A DNA stretch of 6,120 bases, taken from positions 1 to 6,120 of the forward strand of contig JASHXZ010000240.1 of assembly GCA_030043285.1 (NCBI GenBank), written 5' to 3'. The translations under genes and the position numbers were made by a program. Origin of the DNA: Xanthobacteraceae bacterium. GTDB lineage: Bacteria; Pseudomonadota; Alphaproteobacteria; Rhizobiales; Xanthobacteraceae. Below the pieces are notes generated by a model. It did not search any database, was not told where the DNA came from, and worked only from the letters and a program-made list of their open reading frames with translations. Shown here piece by piece: positions 1 to 5,834 of this stretch. Position 1 is the stretch's first letter. Every line of letters starts with the position of its first letter.

Positions 1-1
1 C

Positions 2-775
2 GAACGGCGCATACTCGAATGGGTCGCCGAAAAGCGCGGCCGTCCCAATGCGCGCGACCTTGCCGCGATTATCGTCAACAGCGTGGATATTAACGGCCGC
101 CCGCCCGACGACGCGGCGATCGTCGGCCAGCTGGCGTCGCTGTTCGCCGCCTCGTCCGAGGCGAGCCAGAGTGCGCTGACCTGGACGCTGTTTCTGCTCA
201 TCGCTCATCCGCGTGTCGCCGCCGACCTGCAAGAAGCGATTGCGCAAACGCTAGGCGCCGGCGCGCCGGCGCTCGAACGCGCCGCGGAGCTGCCCTATCT
301 CGACGCGGTGGTGAAGGAATCCATGCGCCTGTTGCCACCGGTGCCGATCCAGATGCGGGTCGCGCAATGCGACACGACCATCGCCGGAAATGCGGTGCCG
401 AGGAACAGCCGCATCATGCTCAACACGTTTCTGACCAACCGCGCTGCCGGCCTATACCCGGAGGGCGACGTGTTTCGTCCGGAGCGTTGGTCGACGATCG
501 CGCCGAGCATGTTCGAATTTCCGGTGTTCAGCGCCGGCCCGCATGCCTGCCCCGGCTACTGGTTCGGCTCGCTTGCGGTCAAGATTTCGCTTGCCGCCAT
601 CCTCACGCGCTACCGCATGGAATTGCCGCCCGATGCCCGTGTCGATTACGCCGTGCAGCCAACTTTCAGGCCGCGGCGCCGGCTTGCAGTCATCCTGCGC
701 CGTACTGACGATGGCAAGCCCACCACAGCCCCGATCGCCGGCACCATCCGCGATCTGGTGCGATTGCCGCACTGA
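2..775 (+). CDS. Cytochrome P450, C-terminal part (5' end outside the window)
   Basis: Heme-thiolate monooxygenase fragment; the frame is open from base 2, so the GTG at 83 is internal and about 257 residues are visible of a usual 400-450. Seen, in fragment numbering: an I-helix ending in ALTW (about 43-65), the K-helix ExxR motif (E106, R109, in KESMRLLPP), a PERW segment (160-163), and the heme loop FSAGPHACPG (176-185) with C183 as the iron ligand. The loop has His181 where many P450s have Arg, a common bacterial variant. The I-helix reads ASSEAS where AG-x-[DE]-T-[TS] is expected, so the acid is kept but Gly becomes Ser and the conserved Thr becomes Ala. The KESMRLLPP and FRPERW segments look like membrane/eukaryote-type P450s rather than P450cam, but no CYP family or substrate can be assigned. 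GC is clearly higher than downstream. No redox partner gene is visible. The P450 call is secure; substrate is unknown. Confidence 0.95.
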   Translation, partial: ERRILEWVAEKRGRPNARDLAAIIVNSVDINGRPPDDAAIVGQLASLFAASSEASQSALTWTLFLLIAHPRVAADLQEAIAQTLGAGAPALERAAELPYLDAVVKESMRLLPPVPIQMRVAQCDTTIAGNAVPRNSRIMLNTFLTNRAAGLYPEGDVFRPERWSTIAPSMFEFPVFSAGPHACPGYWFGSLAVKISLAAILTRYRMELPPDARVDYAVQPTFRPRRRLAVILRRTDDGKPTTAPIAGTIRDLVRLPH

Positions 776-829
776 CAAAATCTACTATGCTAAATCGCCT
801 TGCATTTTGAAGCGGACAACCCACTTTGA

Positions 830-1180
830 TCAAAATTCCTCACAGCTCATCGCAGCGACGCTGACGGCAGAGACATCGATTCCGTCCAGCGAACGGACAT
901 TTATGGCAATCATGCGCGATCCGTTTTGCCGCTTCCTCCACGCAAAAACCTCTGTGCCGCACGTTCGGCAGAACTCGTGGATAAGCGAGGTCGACGCAGT
1001 GCTATAGTCGGTAATTTCAGTGCCGCCCGATACAAGCGCAAATTGGTCCTCGGAGACCAATGCGAGAAGCAGATCCCGCTTTGAGCAGTACGAGCAGCCG
1101 CAAGAAATGACCCGTTCCAAGTCCACCTTGACTTGGTAACGCACCCTTCCGCACACACAGCCACCTTGATGCAGTCGCAT
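830..1180 (-). CDS. Gfa-like (CENP-V/GFA fold) zinc-binding protein
   Basis: Protein of 116 residues with the cysteine layout of the Gfa family: C8-V-C10-G near the N-terminus, C27-G-C29-S-Y-C32, and FC71-R-T-C74-GTE. These cysteines bind structural and catalytic zinc in characterised Gfa proteins, some of which act on S-hydroxymethyl-glutathione. Most members have unknown substrates, so formaldehyde activity should not be assumed. The ATG at 1180 is supported by an in-frame TAG three codons upstream, so the protein cannot extend further; I see no good Shine-Dalgarno. It is at the short end of the family (about 115-150 residues) but looks complete. It converges on the P450 with a 54-base gap and diverges from the acyltransferase, so it is probably its own transcription unit. 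Confidence 0.88.
   Translation of the reverse strand: MRLHQGGCVCGRVRYQVKVDLERVISCGCSYCSKRDLLLALVSEDQFALVSGGTEITDYSTASTSLIHEFCRTCGTEVFAWRKRQNGSRMIAINVRSLDGIDVSAVSVAAMSCEEF
1042..1061. repeat. Perfect 7-bp inverted repeat inside the gfa-like gene
   Basis: ATTGGTC (1042-1048) and GACCAAT (1055-1061) flank a 6-base loop. It could form a short hairpin in the transcript of either strand. It lies within coding sequence (around the ALVSEDQFAL stretch), has no T-run and is most likely incidental. Confidence 0.3.
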
Positions 1181-1301
1181 TGCTGTCTACCACGTCAATG
1201 CGGCGATGCCGTCCGTCGGGCATAGGGCCACCATTGGCTTGCTACCGACCCACGCTTTCTCGCATGACGCCAAGACGCCTCTTCGCGCCAAGATAGATTT
1301 C

Positions 1302-1330
1302 TTGACTTTCGACAATCTTTAATGTTAACC
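1302..1330 (+). promoter_or_regulatory. Weak sigma-70-like promoter candidate for the acyltransferase
   Basis: TTGACT at 1302-1307 fits a -35 element well. The best -10 at suitable spacing is GTTAAC or TTAACC (about 1324-1330), which is a poor match. A transcript from here would carry a leader of about 170 bases before the ATG at 1511. The short GACAA/TTGTC inverted repeat (1311-1336) overlaps the position and could be an operator, but this is speculative. Confidence 0.2.
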
Positions 1331-1495
1331 GTTGTCTGCCATAGCGAGCCACGGGGCACAAGGCCGTCCTGGCTACGCTGCAGGTCAAGACACGACGATG
1401 TCAAGGCAAATGCTGGCCAAGCTCACCGACGGCTGAGGGGAAATGCTCGTCGCCTCATGGGCTCGAGGTTGCCGACAATGTCGCATTCCATGGCC

Positions 1496-1503
1496 GAAGG
1501 TGG
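1496..1503 (+). promoter_or_regulatory. Ribosome binding site that decides the acyltransferase start
   Basis: GAAGGTGG ends seven bases before the ATG at 1511. The other in-frame starts (ATG at 1322, 1457, 1478 and 1490) lack a comparable purine-rich site, so 1511 is preferred. Confidence 0.5.
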
Positions 1504-1510
1504 CAAATCG

Positions 1511-2491
1511 ATGGCGACGATCCTTCAGATTGATCAAGTCCAAACCAGAAAAAAGCCAGTCCGGAGGATTAGCGCAGGCGATGTGGCGGTCGTAGCCCTC
1601 TTACCTGTTCAATTTTTTGTTGCTTGGTGCATGCCCGAGCGCCTCTGGCGTCTGATTGGACGGATGATACAGCCTTTGGCTGTTCCCCTCTACGTTCGAA
1701 GCGGCGTCAGTCATACGAAAAATTTAATTACAACCCTTATCGGGGGGCGGCACAAGAACGCAGACTTAAATCGGAAAGTCATTCAGGAGATCGCGCTGGG
1801 GGAGTTCATCTCGATTCTGGAAATTCTACGGGACTACCGGCCCGGTGGATGGCAGCCAGAGATCAAGATAACAGGAACGCACCATCTAAATAATGCGCAC
1901 AATCTTGGCAAGGGGACAATTCTATGGATCACCTATACGCACGGAGCAAAGTTGGTCTCCAAAATGGCAATTCATCGAGCGGGGTATTCTGTATCACATC
2001 TCAGCCGGCCGCGACATGGGCTTTCACCTACGAGGTTCGGTATCCGATTTTTGAACCGGATCCAGACCACAATCGAAAATCGATACATCGCTGAGCGAAT
2101 AATCATTAAGGATGGTGAGTTTCAGAAAGCCGTGCGATCGCTTATGGCCCGCCTGCGCGCGAACAAGGTTATTTCAATTACCGTACTTCGCGATGCCGCG
2201 CGCCCGGCCGAGATTTCGTTTCTTAGCGGACGCATCATCCTTGCAGACGGTGCCTGCAGGTTATCGAACAGAACAGGCGCCGCGCTATTGCCGCTTTTTA
2301 CGTATCGGGATGCGAACGGCGTATATAACGTAGAGATTGGCGCTCCGATCGACGCTCGACAAGCCAAAACTGAAGAGGAATCGGTCCTCTGCGCTCACCG
2401 AGATTATGCTAGGTGGCTTGAACGCTTTGTCCTCGCATATCCAGGTCAGTGGCTTGGATGGTGGACCGTGTGCGAGATCAAACCTCGCTAA
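1511..2491 (+). CDS. LpxL/HtrB-like acyltransferase-fold protein with degenerate catalytic motif
   Basis: Protein of 326 residues from the chosen ATG, close to the roughly 300 of Kdo-lipid A lauroyl/myristoyl acyltransferases. A hydrophobic N-terminal stretch (about 24-40, VAVVALLPVQFFVAW) would anchor it to the inner membrane. Family-like features follow: GKGTILWITYTHGA (133-146) at the active-site strand, the SHLSRPRHG and FGIRFLN region (162-182), the IILADGACRLSNRTGAALLPLF segment (242-263, matching the LATG-A-LA-RTGA-xVVP region), and a C-terminal YPGQW (310-314) like the PEQY/W end of LpxL. In the family, HX4[DE] is catalytic; here His144 is present but position +5 is Val149, so the acid is missing. 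It may be a divergent acyltransferase with another acceptor or an inactive homologue. Two sampled 60-base blocks are 43% GC, well below the P450. It is followed by a possible coupled small ORF. Fold fairly sure; activity and substrate unknown. Confidence 0.75.
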   Translation: MATILQIDQVQTRKKPVRRISAGDVAVVALLPVQFFVAWCMPERLWRLIGRMIQPLAVPLYVRSGVSHTKNLITTLIGGRHKNADLNRKVIQEIALGEFISILEILRDYRPGGWQPEIKITGTHHLNNAHNLGKGTILWITYTHGAKLVSKMAIHRAGYSVSHLSRPRHGLSPTRFGIRFLNRIQTTIENRYIAERIIIKDGEFQKAVRSLMARLRANKVISITVLRDAARPAEISFLSGRIILADGACRLSNRTGAALLPLFTYRDANGVYNVEIGAPIDARQAKTEEESVLCAHRDYARWLERFVLAYPGQWLGWWTVCEIKPR

Positions 2492-2502
2492 GAGGTCAAC
2501 GC

Positions 2503-2601
2503 GTGACCCATTATGTGGGAGATAGCGTCAGTCCTCGGCAAGAACTTTGGAATGACATCGCGCACCCCTCCGAACGCGCCGCCCGGCTATTCAGGTAGAT
2601 T
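2503..2601 (+). CDS. Possible small ORF or remnant coupled to the acyltransferase
   Basis: A GTG at 2503 lies 11 bases after the acyltransferase stop and is preceded by GAGGT (2492-2496) at good spacing, the usual arrangement of a translationally coupled next gene. It encodes 32 residues (MTHYVGDSVSPRQELWNDIA, then HPSERAARLFR) and ends at TAG 2599-2601. Read past the TAG, the frame gives a further hydrophobic run (IIAVLLISSYVTASI) before TAA, so this may be the start of a decayed gene rather than a true peptide. I recognise no family in it. Confidence 0.3.
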
Positions 2602-2698
2602 ATCGCGGTCCTGCTGATTTCCTCCTACGTTACGGCTTCAATTTAATATCCAAGGCGGCAAGACACGCCCTAGAGTGATTTCGGCCGAGATATAGATC

Positions 2699-2703
2699 AG
2701 GTG
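2699..2703 (+). promoter_or_regulatory. Ribosome binding site of the MFS gene
   Basis: AGGTG lies five bases before the ATG at 2709. This favours that ATG over a second in-frame ATG at 2715, although the spacing would also allow the latter. Confidence 0.5.
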
Positions 2704-2708
2704 CAACT

Positions 2709-3995
2709 ATGTCGATGAGCCAGATGCCACCTGCTGCTGCCCCTTCAGTACCGGAAAGCACAGAAGCAGAAATAGACGCCGGTACGGCGCTTTCGAACGT
2801 CTACTACATCTTTTTCATTATCGCCCTCGCGATGATGGCACAGACGACAGCCTGCATCGTGTCGCAGGGTGTCTATACCTTGGTGCCATTCTGGAAGTCC
2901 GAATTTAACCTTTCGCAAGCGACCGCTGCCCTAGCTGTCACTTCTCTCAACTGCGGCCAAATCATTTCAATGTATGGCCTCGGCCGCGCGATCGATCGCT
3001 ATGGCGAACGCACCGTTGTCGGCCTGACAATGATCGCCATGGGGATTGCGGCGGTAGCAGGAGCGGCTTTTGCGAACGGCTATCTTGTTCTACTGTCGAT
3101 GACGTTTATCTTGGGTGCCTTCTTTGCATCCGCCCAGCCGGGCGGCGTTCGTGCGATTGTCCGTTGGGTTCCTCCCAAACATCGTGGTCTGGCCATCGGA
3201 TTGCGTCAAACGGCCACGCCGCTAGGGGCCGCAATCGCGGCATTCATGCTGCCGACATTAGCTGAAACTTATGGATGGCGCGCCGCTGTGTACATGCAAG
3301 GTGTGATCGGCATCGCGGGTGGTGTATTCTTTTGGCTGTTTTATCGAGAGGGCGGCAATCAGGCCGGACGGGAATCACAGGCCACACCTGGATTGAGGTT
3401 GCATGAACTCGTTAGGATTCTTGGGCGTGACAAGGCATTTTGGCCCGTATTGCTTTCGGGCGTCGTAATGGCTGCGTTTCAGTACACTTTCGCCGCGCAT
3501 GTGATCCTCTACATGGCGGACCATTTTCGCGTCAGCCTCGTGGTGTCGGCGTCATTATTCGGGGTTACACAGCTTGTAGGCATTCCCGGCCGCGTATTTC
3601 TGCCGTGGATCGGTGACAGGGCATATCCAGGAAGGCGTGTCCGCTTTCTTGGCCAAATCATGCTCGCTGGGACCGCTGCGTCCTTGGTTTTCGTGTTTCT
3701 ACCAGCGGACACTTCGAAGTGGGTGCTGGTGACGATCCTCGCGATCATCGGACTCGCGCTTTGTTGGTTTCCGCTTTACCTGCTCCAGATGGCCGAGATG
3801 GCGCCCAAGTCGGCTGTCGCAGCAACAGTAAGTCTGGGCGGGGTCCTGTACATGACTGCGATGTCACTCGGGCCTGTTATTTTTGGCCTTGCCGTCGACA
3901 CGCTGGGTTATACGGTCGCTTGGCTTCTCTTGACGGCACCTGTTCTGGCAAGCGCCATACAGTTGTGCAGACTGAAAGCGCAGCAGCCAATCTAG
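2709..3995 (+). CDS. Major facilitator superfamily transporter, probable organic-acid permease
   Basis: Inner-membrane carrier of 428 residues, normal for a 12-TM MFS protein. A soluble N-terminus (1-28) is followed by TM1 at about 31-52. The MFS motif A is clear after TM2: GRAIDRYGER (92-101). After TM4 comes RWVPPKHRGLAIGLRQ (152-166), the RW-P-xxRG-A-G pattern of anion/monocarboxylate-type MFS carriers. Six helices end near 212, a polar central loop runs to about 243, and helices 7-12 fill 244-420. A degenerate second motif A, GRVFLPWIGDR, falls at 294-304. The substrate cannot be read from sequence; the pairing with a downstream CoA ligase that resembles oxalyl-CoA synthetase suggests a small carboxylate. 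I do not see specific resemblance to the oxalate:formate antiporter OxlT, so that name is not used. It lies 217 bases after the acyltransferase, so it may have its own promoter. No terminator is evident downstream. Confidence 0.88.
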   Translation: MSMSQMPPAAAPSVPESTEAEIDAGTALSNVYYIFFIIALAMMAQTTACIVSQGVYTLVPFWKSEFNLSQATAALAVTSLNCGQIISMYGLGRAIDRYGERTVVGLTMIAMGIAAVAGAAFANGYLVLLSMTFILGAFFASAQPGGVRAIVRWVPPKHRGLAIGLRQTATPLGAAIAAFMLPTLAETYGWRAAVYMQGVIGIAGGVFFWLFYREGGNQAGRESQATPGLRLHELVRILGRDKAFWPVLLSGVVMAAFQYTFAAHVILYMADHFRVSLVVSASLFGVTQLVGIPGRVFLPWIGDRAYPGRRVRFLGQIMLAGTAASLVFVFLPADTSKWVLVTILAIIGLALCWFPLYLLQMAEMAPKSAVAATVSLGGVLYMTAMSLGPVIFGLAVDTLGYTVAWLLLTAPVLASAIQLCRLKAQQPI

Positions 3996-4251
3996 CTTGT
4001 CAGTAGCCATTTCCGATTACCAATACCGCTGAAAGCTCCTCCCCGGCGGGAACACTGCAGCCGCCTGAGGTAACCGAGCCTCGTCACCGTTTTGTCACAA
4101 CTATCGGGAGCATATGGGTGCGAACCGGTATCCATAGTTTTGCCACCATCAGATGTATAACAAAAAATTCAAAATCAACGGTATTGCAATCTATAGGCGC
4201 ATTTGATACCAATCAAACGTCAGTGCCTGAAGTTCTCGACCGGGGCAACAA
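3996..4251. other. 256-base intergenic region upstream of the CoA ligase
   Basis: No gene is visible here. The left part holds only a feeble hairpin (TCCC/GGGA with a CGGC loop, near 4039-4050) without a T-run, so it is not a credible terminator. The right part (4141-4200) is AT-rich, 37% GC by count, with an 8-bp palindrome ATTGCAAT (4183-4190), and leads into the FixK/FNR-like box at 4203-4216. This is the likely regulatory region of the ligase gene. Confidence 0.5.
4203..4216 (+). promoter_or_regulatory. Perfect FNR/FixK-type operator (TTGAT-N4-ATCAA)
   Basis: TTGATACCAATCAA matches the FNR/FixK/Anr consensus in both half-sites, and the symmetry extends one base further each side (TTTGAT 4202-4207, ATCAAA 4212-4217). 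In rhizobia and relatives such boxes bind FixK- or FnrN-type regulators under low oxygen. The centre lies about 42 bases before the ligase ATG. A class II activated promoter (box at -41.5) would start transcription almost at that ATG and I see no good -10, so the site may instead repress, serve a leaderless transcript, or be fortuitous. Confidence 0.5.
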
Positions 4252-5769
4252 ATGGCATCGATCCTTGACCTTATGAAAGCCCGACCTGTCCGCCGTCCTG
4301 CCATTGGCGGCATCGGGCGAGTTACGCTCAGCTATGGCGAACTTGCCGCGCAGGCGGAGCAAACCGTGCGCGAACTCAACGATAGAGGGATCGGTCGAGG
4401 AGATCGAGTAGCAGTCGTTCTGCCCAATGGCCCGGAGCTGGCGACGGCGTTTCTATCAATCGCTGCCGGCGCGAGCGTCGCGCCGCTCAACCCGGCATTC
4501 CGCAGAGAGGAGTTCGAAACCTACCTTTCCGATCTTGCGGTCAAGGCGGTCGTCGTCGAGAAGGCAGACTCCTCGATCGCCGCGACGGTAGCTGAAACAC
4601 TAAATATTCCGGTTCTCGAGCTAGAATCCGATATGCGCCAACCTGCAGGTTGGTTCCGCATTCACGATATTCGGCAGCTTAAGAGCCCAGCACGGCGCGG
4701 GGGCCTTTCGGAGCCGGCCGACGAAGCGCTAGCGCTTCACACATCCGGGACGACATCGCATCCGAAGGTCGTTCCGTTGAGTCATCAAAACTTGGTCCAT
4801 TCCGCCAACAACGTTCAGGCCGTGTTGCACCTTTGCCCTGACGATCTGGGTCTGAACATCATGCCGCTGTTCCACATTCATGGGCTGGTGGCGTCACTCC
4901 TCGTTTCGATAATCGCCGGAGCGCAGGTGGTATGCGCTCCCCCGTTTGACGCGCTCAAGTTTTACAGATGGTTTGCCGAAGCAAGGCCGACTTGGTACAC
5001 CGCCGTTCCCGCGATGCATCAGGCCATTCTCGCGCGCGCGGCTCATAACCATGCAGTAGTCGGCACTAGCCGTTTGCGCTTCGTGCGATCGTGCTCCGCT
5101 GCTCTGCCGTCAACGGTCACCCACAACCTCGAACGACTTTTCAATTGTCCGGTAATCGAAGCTTACGGAATGACGGAGGCCGCACATCAAATCTCCTGCA
5201 ATCCACTCCCCCCGATGCAGCGAAAGATCGGAACTGTCGGGCCACCCGCCGGAACGGAGATTGCGATACTGGACGACCAGCAGCGGTTTGCCGACCACCA
5301 CCAAGTAGGCGAAATCGTCATCCGCGGCCCGAACGTTTTCGCCGGCTATGCAGATAATAGAGAAGCAAACGCGGCCGCTTTCATCGACGGCTGGTTTCGC
5401 ACCGGCGACCTGGGATTCCTCGCACCAGACGGATATCTCACGGTCACCGGCCGATCAAAGGAACTCATCATCCGGGGCGGAGAAAAGATTGCCCCACGCG
5501 AAATCGACGACGTACTTCACGCTCACCCGGCGGTCGACCAGGCAGTCGCCTTTTCGATGCCTAGCCCGACGCTCGGTGAAGAGATAGGAGCGGTCGTGGT
5601 TCTCAAGGAGGGGATGCGCGCTAGTGAACATGAAATAAAGGAATTCGTTGCTGAGCGACTTGCGAAATTCAAAGTACCACAACGCGTTCTCTTTCGGGAC
5701 CGCCTACCAAGAACTGCCACCGGAAAGCTGCAGCGCGTCGGTTTGGCCGAAAAACTAGGCATTCTTTGA
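4252..5769 (+). CDS. AMP-forming acyl-CoA synthetase, oxalyl-CoA synthetase (AAE3/Pcs60)-like
   Basis: ANL-superfamily ligase of 505 residues, full length for the roughly 510-residue AAE3/Pcs60 branch: acid + ATP + CoA to acyl-CoA + AMP + PPi, in the cytoplasm. Core motifs in order: P-loop TSGTTSHPK (164-172), MPLFHIHGL (204-212), RSCSAALP (279-286), EAYGMTEA (303-310), TGDLG with ATP-ribose-binding D386 (384-388), hinge GRSKELIIRGGEKI (400-413), and PRTATGK with catalytic K492. The segments TWYTAVPAMHQAIL, LRFVRSCSA, NPLPP and IRGPNVFAGY recall plant AAE3 and yeast Pcs60, which make oxalyl-CoA; this is from memory of the family, not an alignment. Val173 follows the P-loop Lys where family members normally have Gly. 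Start: ATG at 4252 after GGGG (4242-4245); an ATG at 4273 lacks a ribosome site. No oxalyl-CoA decarboxylase or formyl-CoA transferase is in the window. Ligase call sure; oxalate as substrate moderately likely. Confidence 0.9.
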   Translation: MASILDLMKARPVRRPAIGGIGRVTLSYGELAAQAEQTVRELNDRGIGRGDRVAVVLPNGPELATAFLSIAAGASVAPLNPAFRREEFETYLSDLAVKAVVVEKADSSIAATVAETLNIPVLELESDMRQPAGWFRIHDIRQLKSPARRGGLSEPADEALALHTSGTTSHPKVVPLSHQNLVHSANNVQAVLHLCPDDLGLNIMPLFHIHGLVASLLVSIIAGAQVVCAPPFDALKFYRWFAEARPTWYTAVPAMHQAILARAAHNHAVVGTSRLRFVRSCSAALPSTVTHNLERLFNCPVIEAYGMTEAAHQISCNPLPPMQRKIGTVGPPAGTEIAILDDQQRFADHHQVGEIVIRGPNVFAGYADNREANAAAFIDGWFRTGDLGFLAPDGYLTVTGRSKELIIRGGEKIAPREIDDVLHAHPAVDQAVAFSMPSPTLGEEIGAVVVLKEGMRASEHEIKEFVAERLAKFKVPQRVLFRDRLPRTATGKLQRVGLAEKLGIL

Positions 5770-5788
5770 TCGATGAAGGCAATAACTT

Positions 5789-5830
5789 ATGAGCACAAGT
5801 CATCCGCGTAAGATCAAAACCCGGGACTGA
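5789..5830 (+). CDS. Possible 13-codon leader ORF before the tRNA-binding protein
   Basis: ATG at 5789 is preceded by GAAGG (5774-5778) and encodes MSTSHPRKIKTRD, ending at TGA 5828-5830, four bases before the next ATG. The ribosome site is better than the one in front of the tRNA-binding gene, so termination-reinitiation is conceivable. It may equally be chance or the scar of a lost gene start. An overlapping 12-codon frame begins at 5773 with no ribosome site. Confidence 0.15.
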   Translation: MSTSHPRKIKTRD

Positions 5831-5834
5831 AAAC

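Larger units (their letters stand above)
1181..1510. other. 330-base divergent intergenic region
   Basis: This stretch separates the minus-strand gfa-like gene from the plus-strand acyltransferase and must hold promoters for both. I see no convincing gene. An open frame continues upstream of the acyltransferase start as far as an ATG at 1322, but its residues look nothing like the family's N-terminus and no ribosome site precedes that ATG. Visible elements are a possible -35 TTGACT (1302-1307) and a 5-bp inverted repeat, GACAA (1311-1315) and TTGTC (1332-1336), around a GTTAAC hexamer. No insertion-sequence ends or terminator could be recognised. Confidence 0.5.

Noticed and set aside
452..778. 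Minus-strand open frame of 108 codons opposite the P450.
   Set aside because: It is an antisense shadow of a high-GC gene with clear P450 motifs on the plus strand.
825..834. TTTGATCAAA palindrome at the end of the gfa-like gene, considered as a second FixK-type site.
   Set aside because: The half-sites abut without the required four-base spacer, and the site sits at a stop codon between convergent genes, not near a promoter.
1195..1404. Minus-strand open frame of 69 codons in the divergent gap, considered as a transposase or small gene remnant.
   Set aside because: The translation shows no motif I recognise, there are no inverted-repeat ends or target duplications, and the length is expected by chance.
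1322..1510. N-terminal extension of the acyltransferase from the ATG at 1322.
   Set aside because: The 63 extra residues are Arg- and Ser-rich, unlike the family N-terminus, and no ribosome site precedes 1322. The ATG at 1511 has one and leads directly to the membrane anchor.
4036..4052. GC-rich hairpin after the MFS gene, considered as an intrinsic terminator.
   Set aside because: The stem is only four base pairs and no T-run follows.
4129..4192. Possible nod box: TATCCATAG, then ATTCAAAATCAA and TTGCAATCT in the order seen in rhizobial nod boxes.
   Set aside because: The pieces span about 64 bases rather than the 47-49 of a real nod box, and ungapped alignment from either end matches only at the ends. 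No nod gene follows.
4080..4251. Sigma-54 (-24/-12) promoter upstream of the ligase, considered because of TTGCAAT at 4184-4190.
   Set aside because: No GG doublet with the TGGCAC context lies at the correct spacing upstream, and no NifA-type TGT-N10-ACA site was found.
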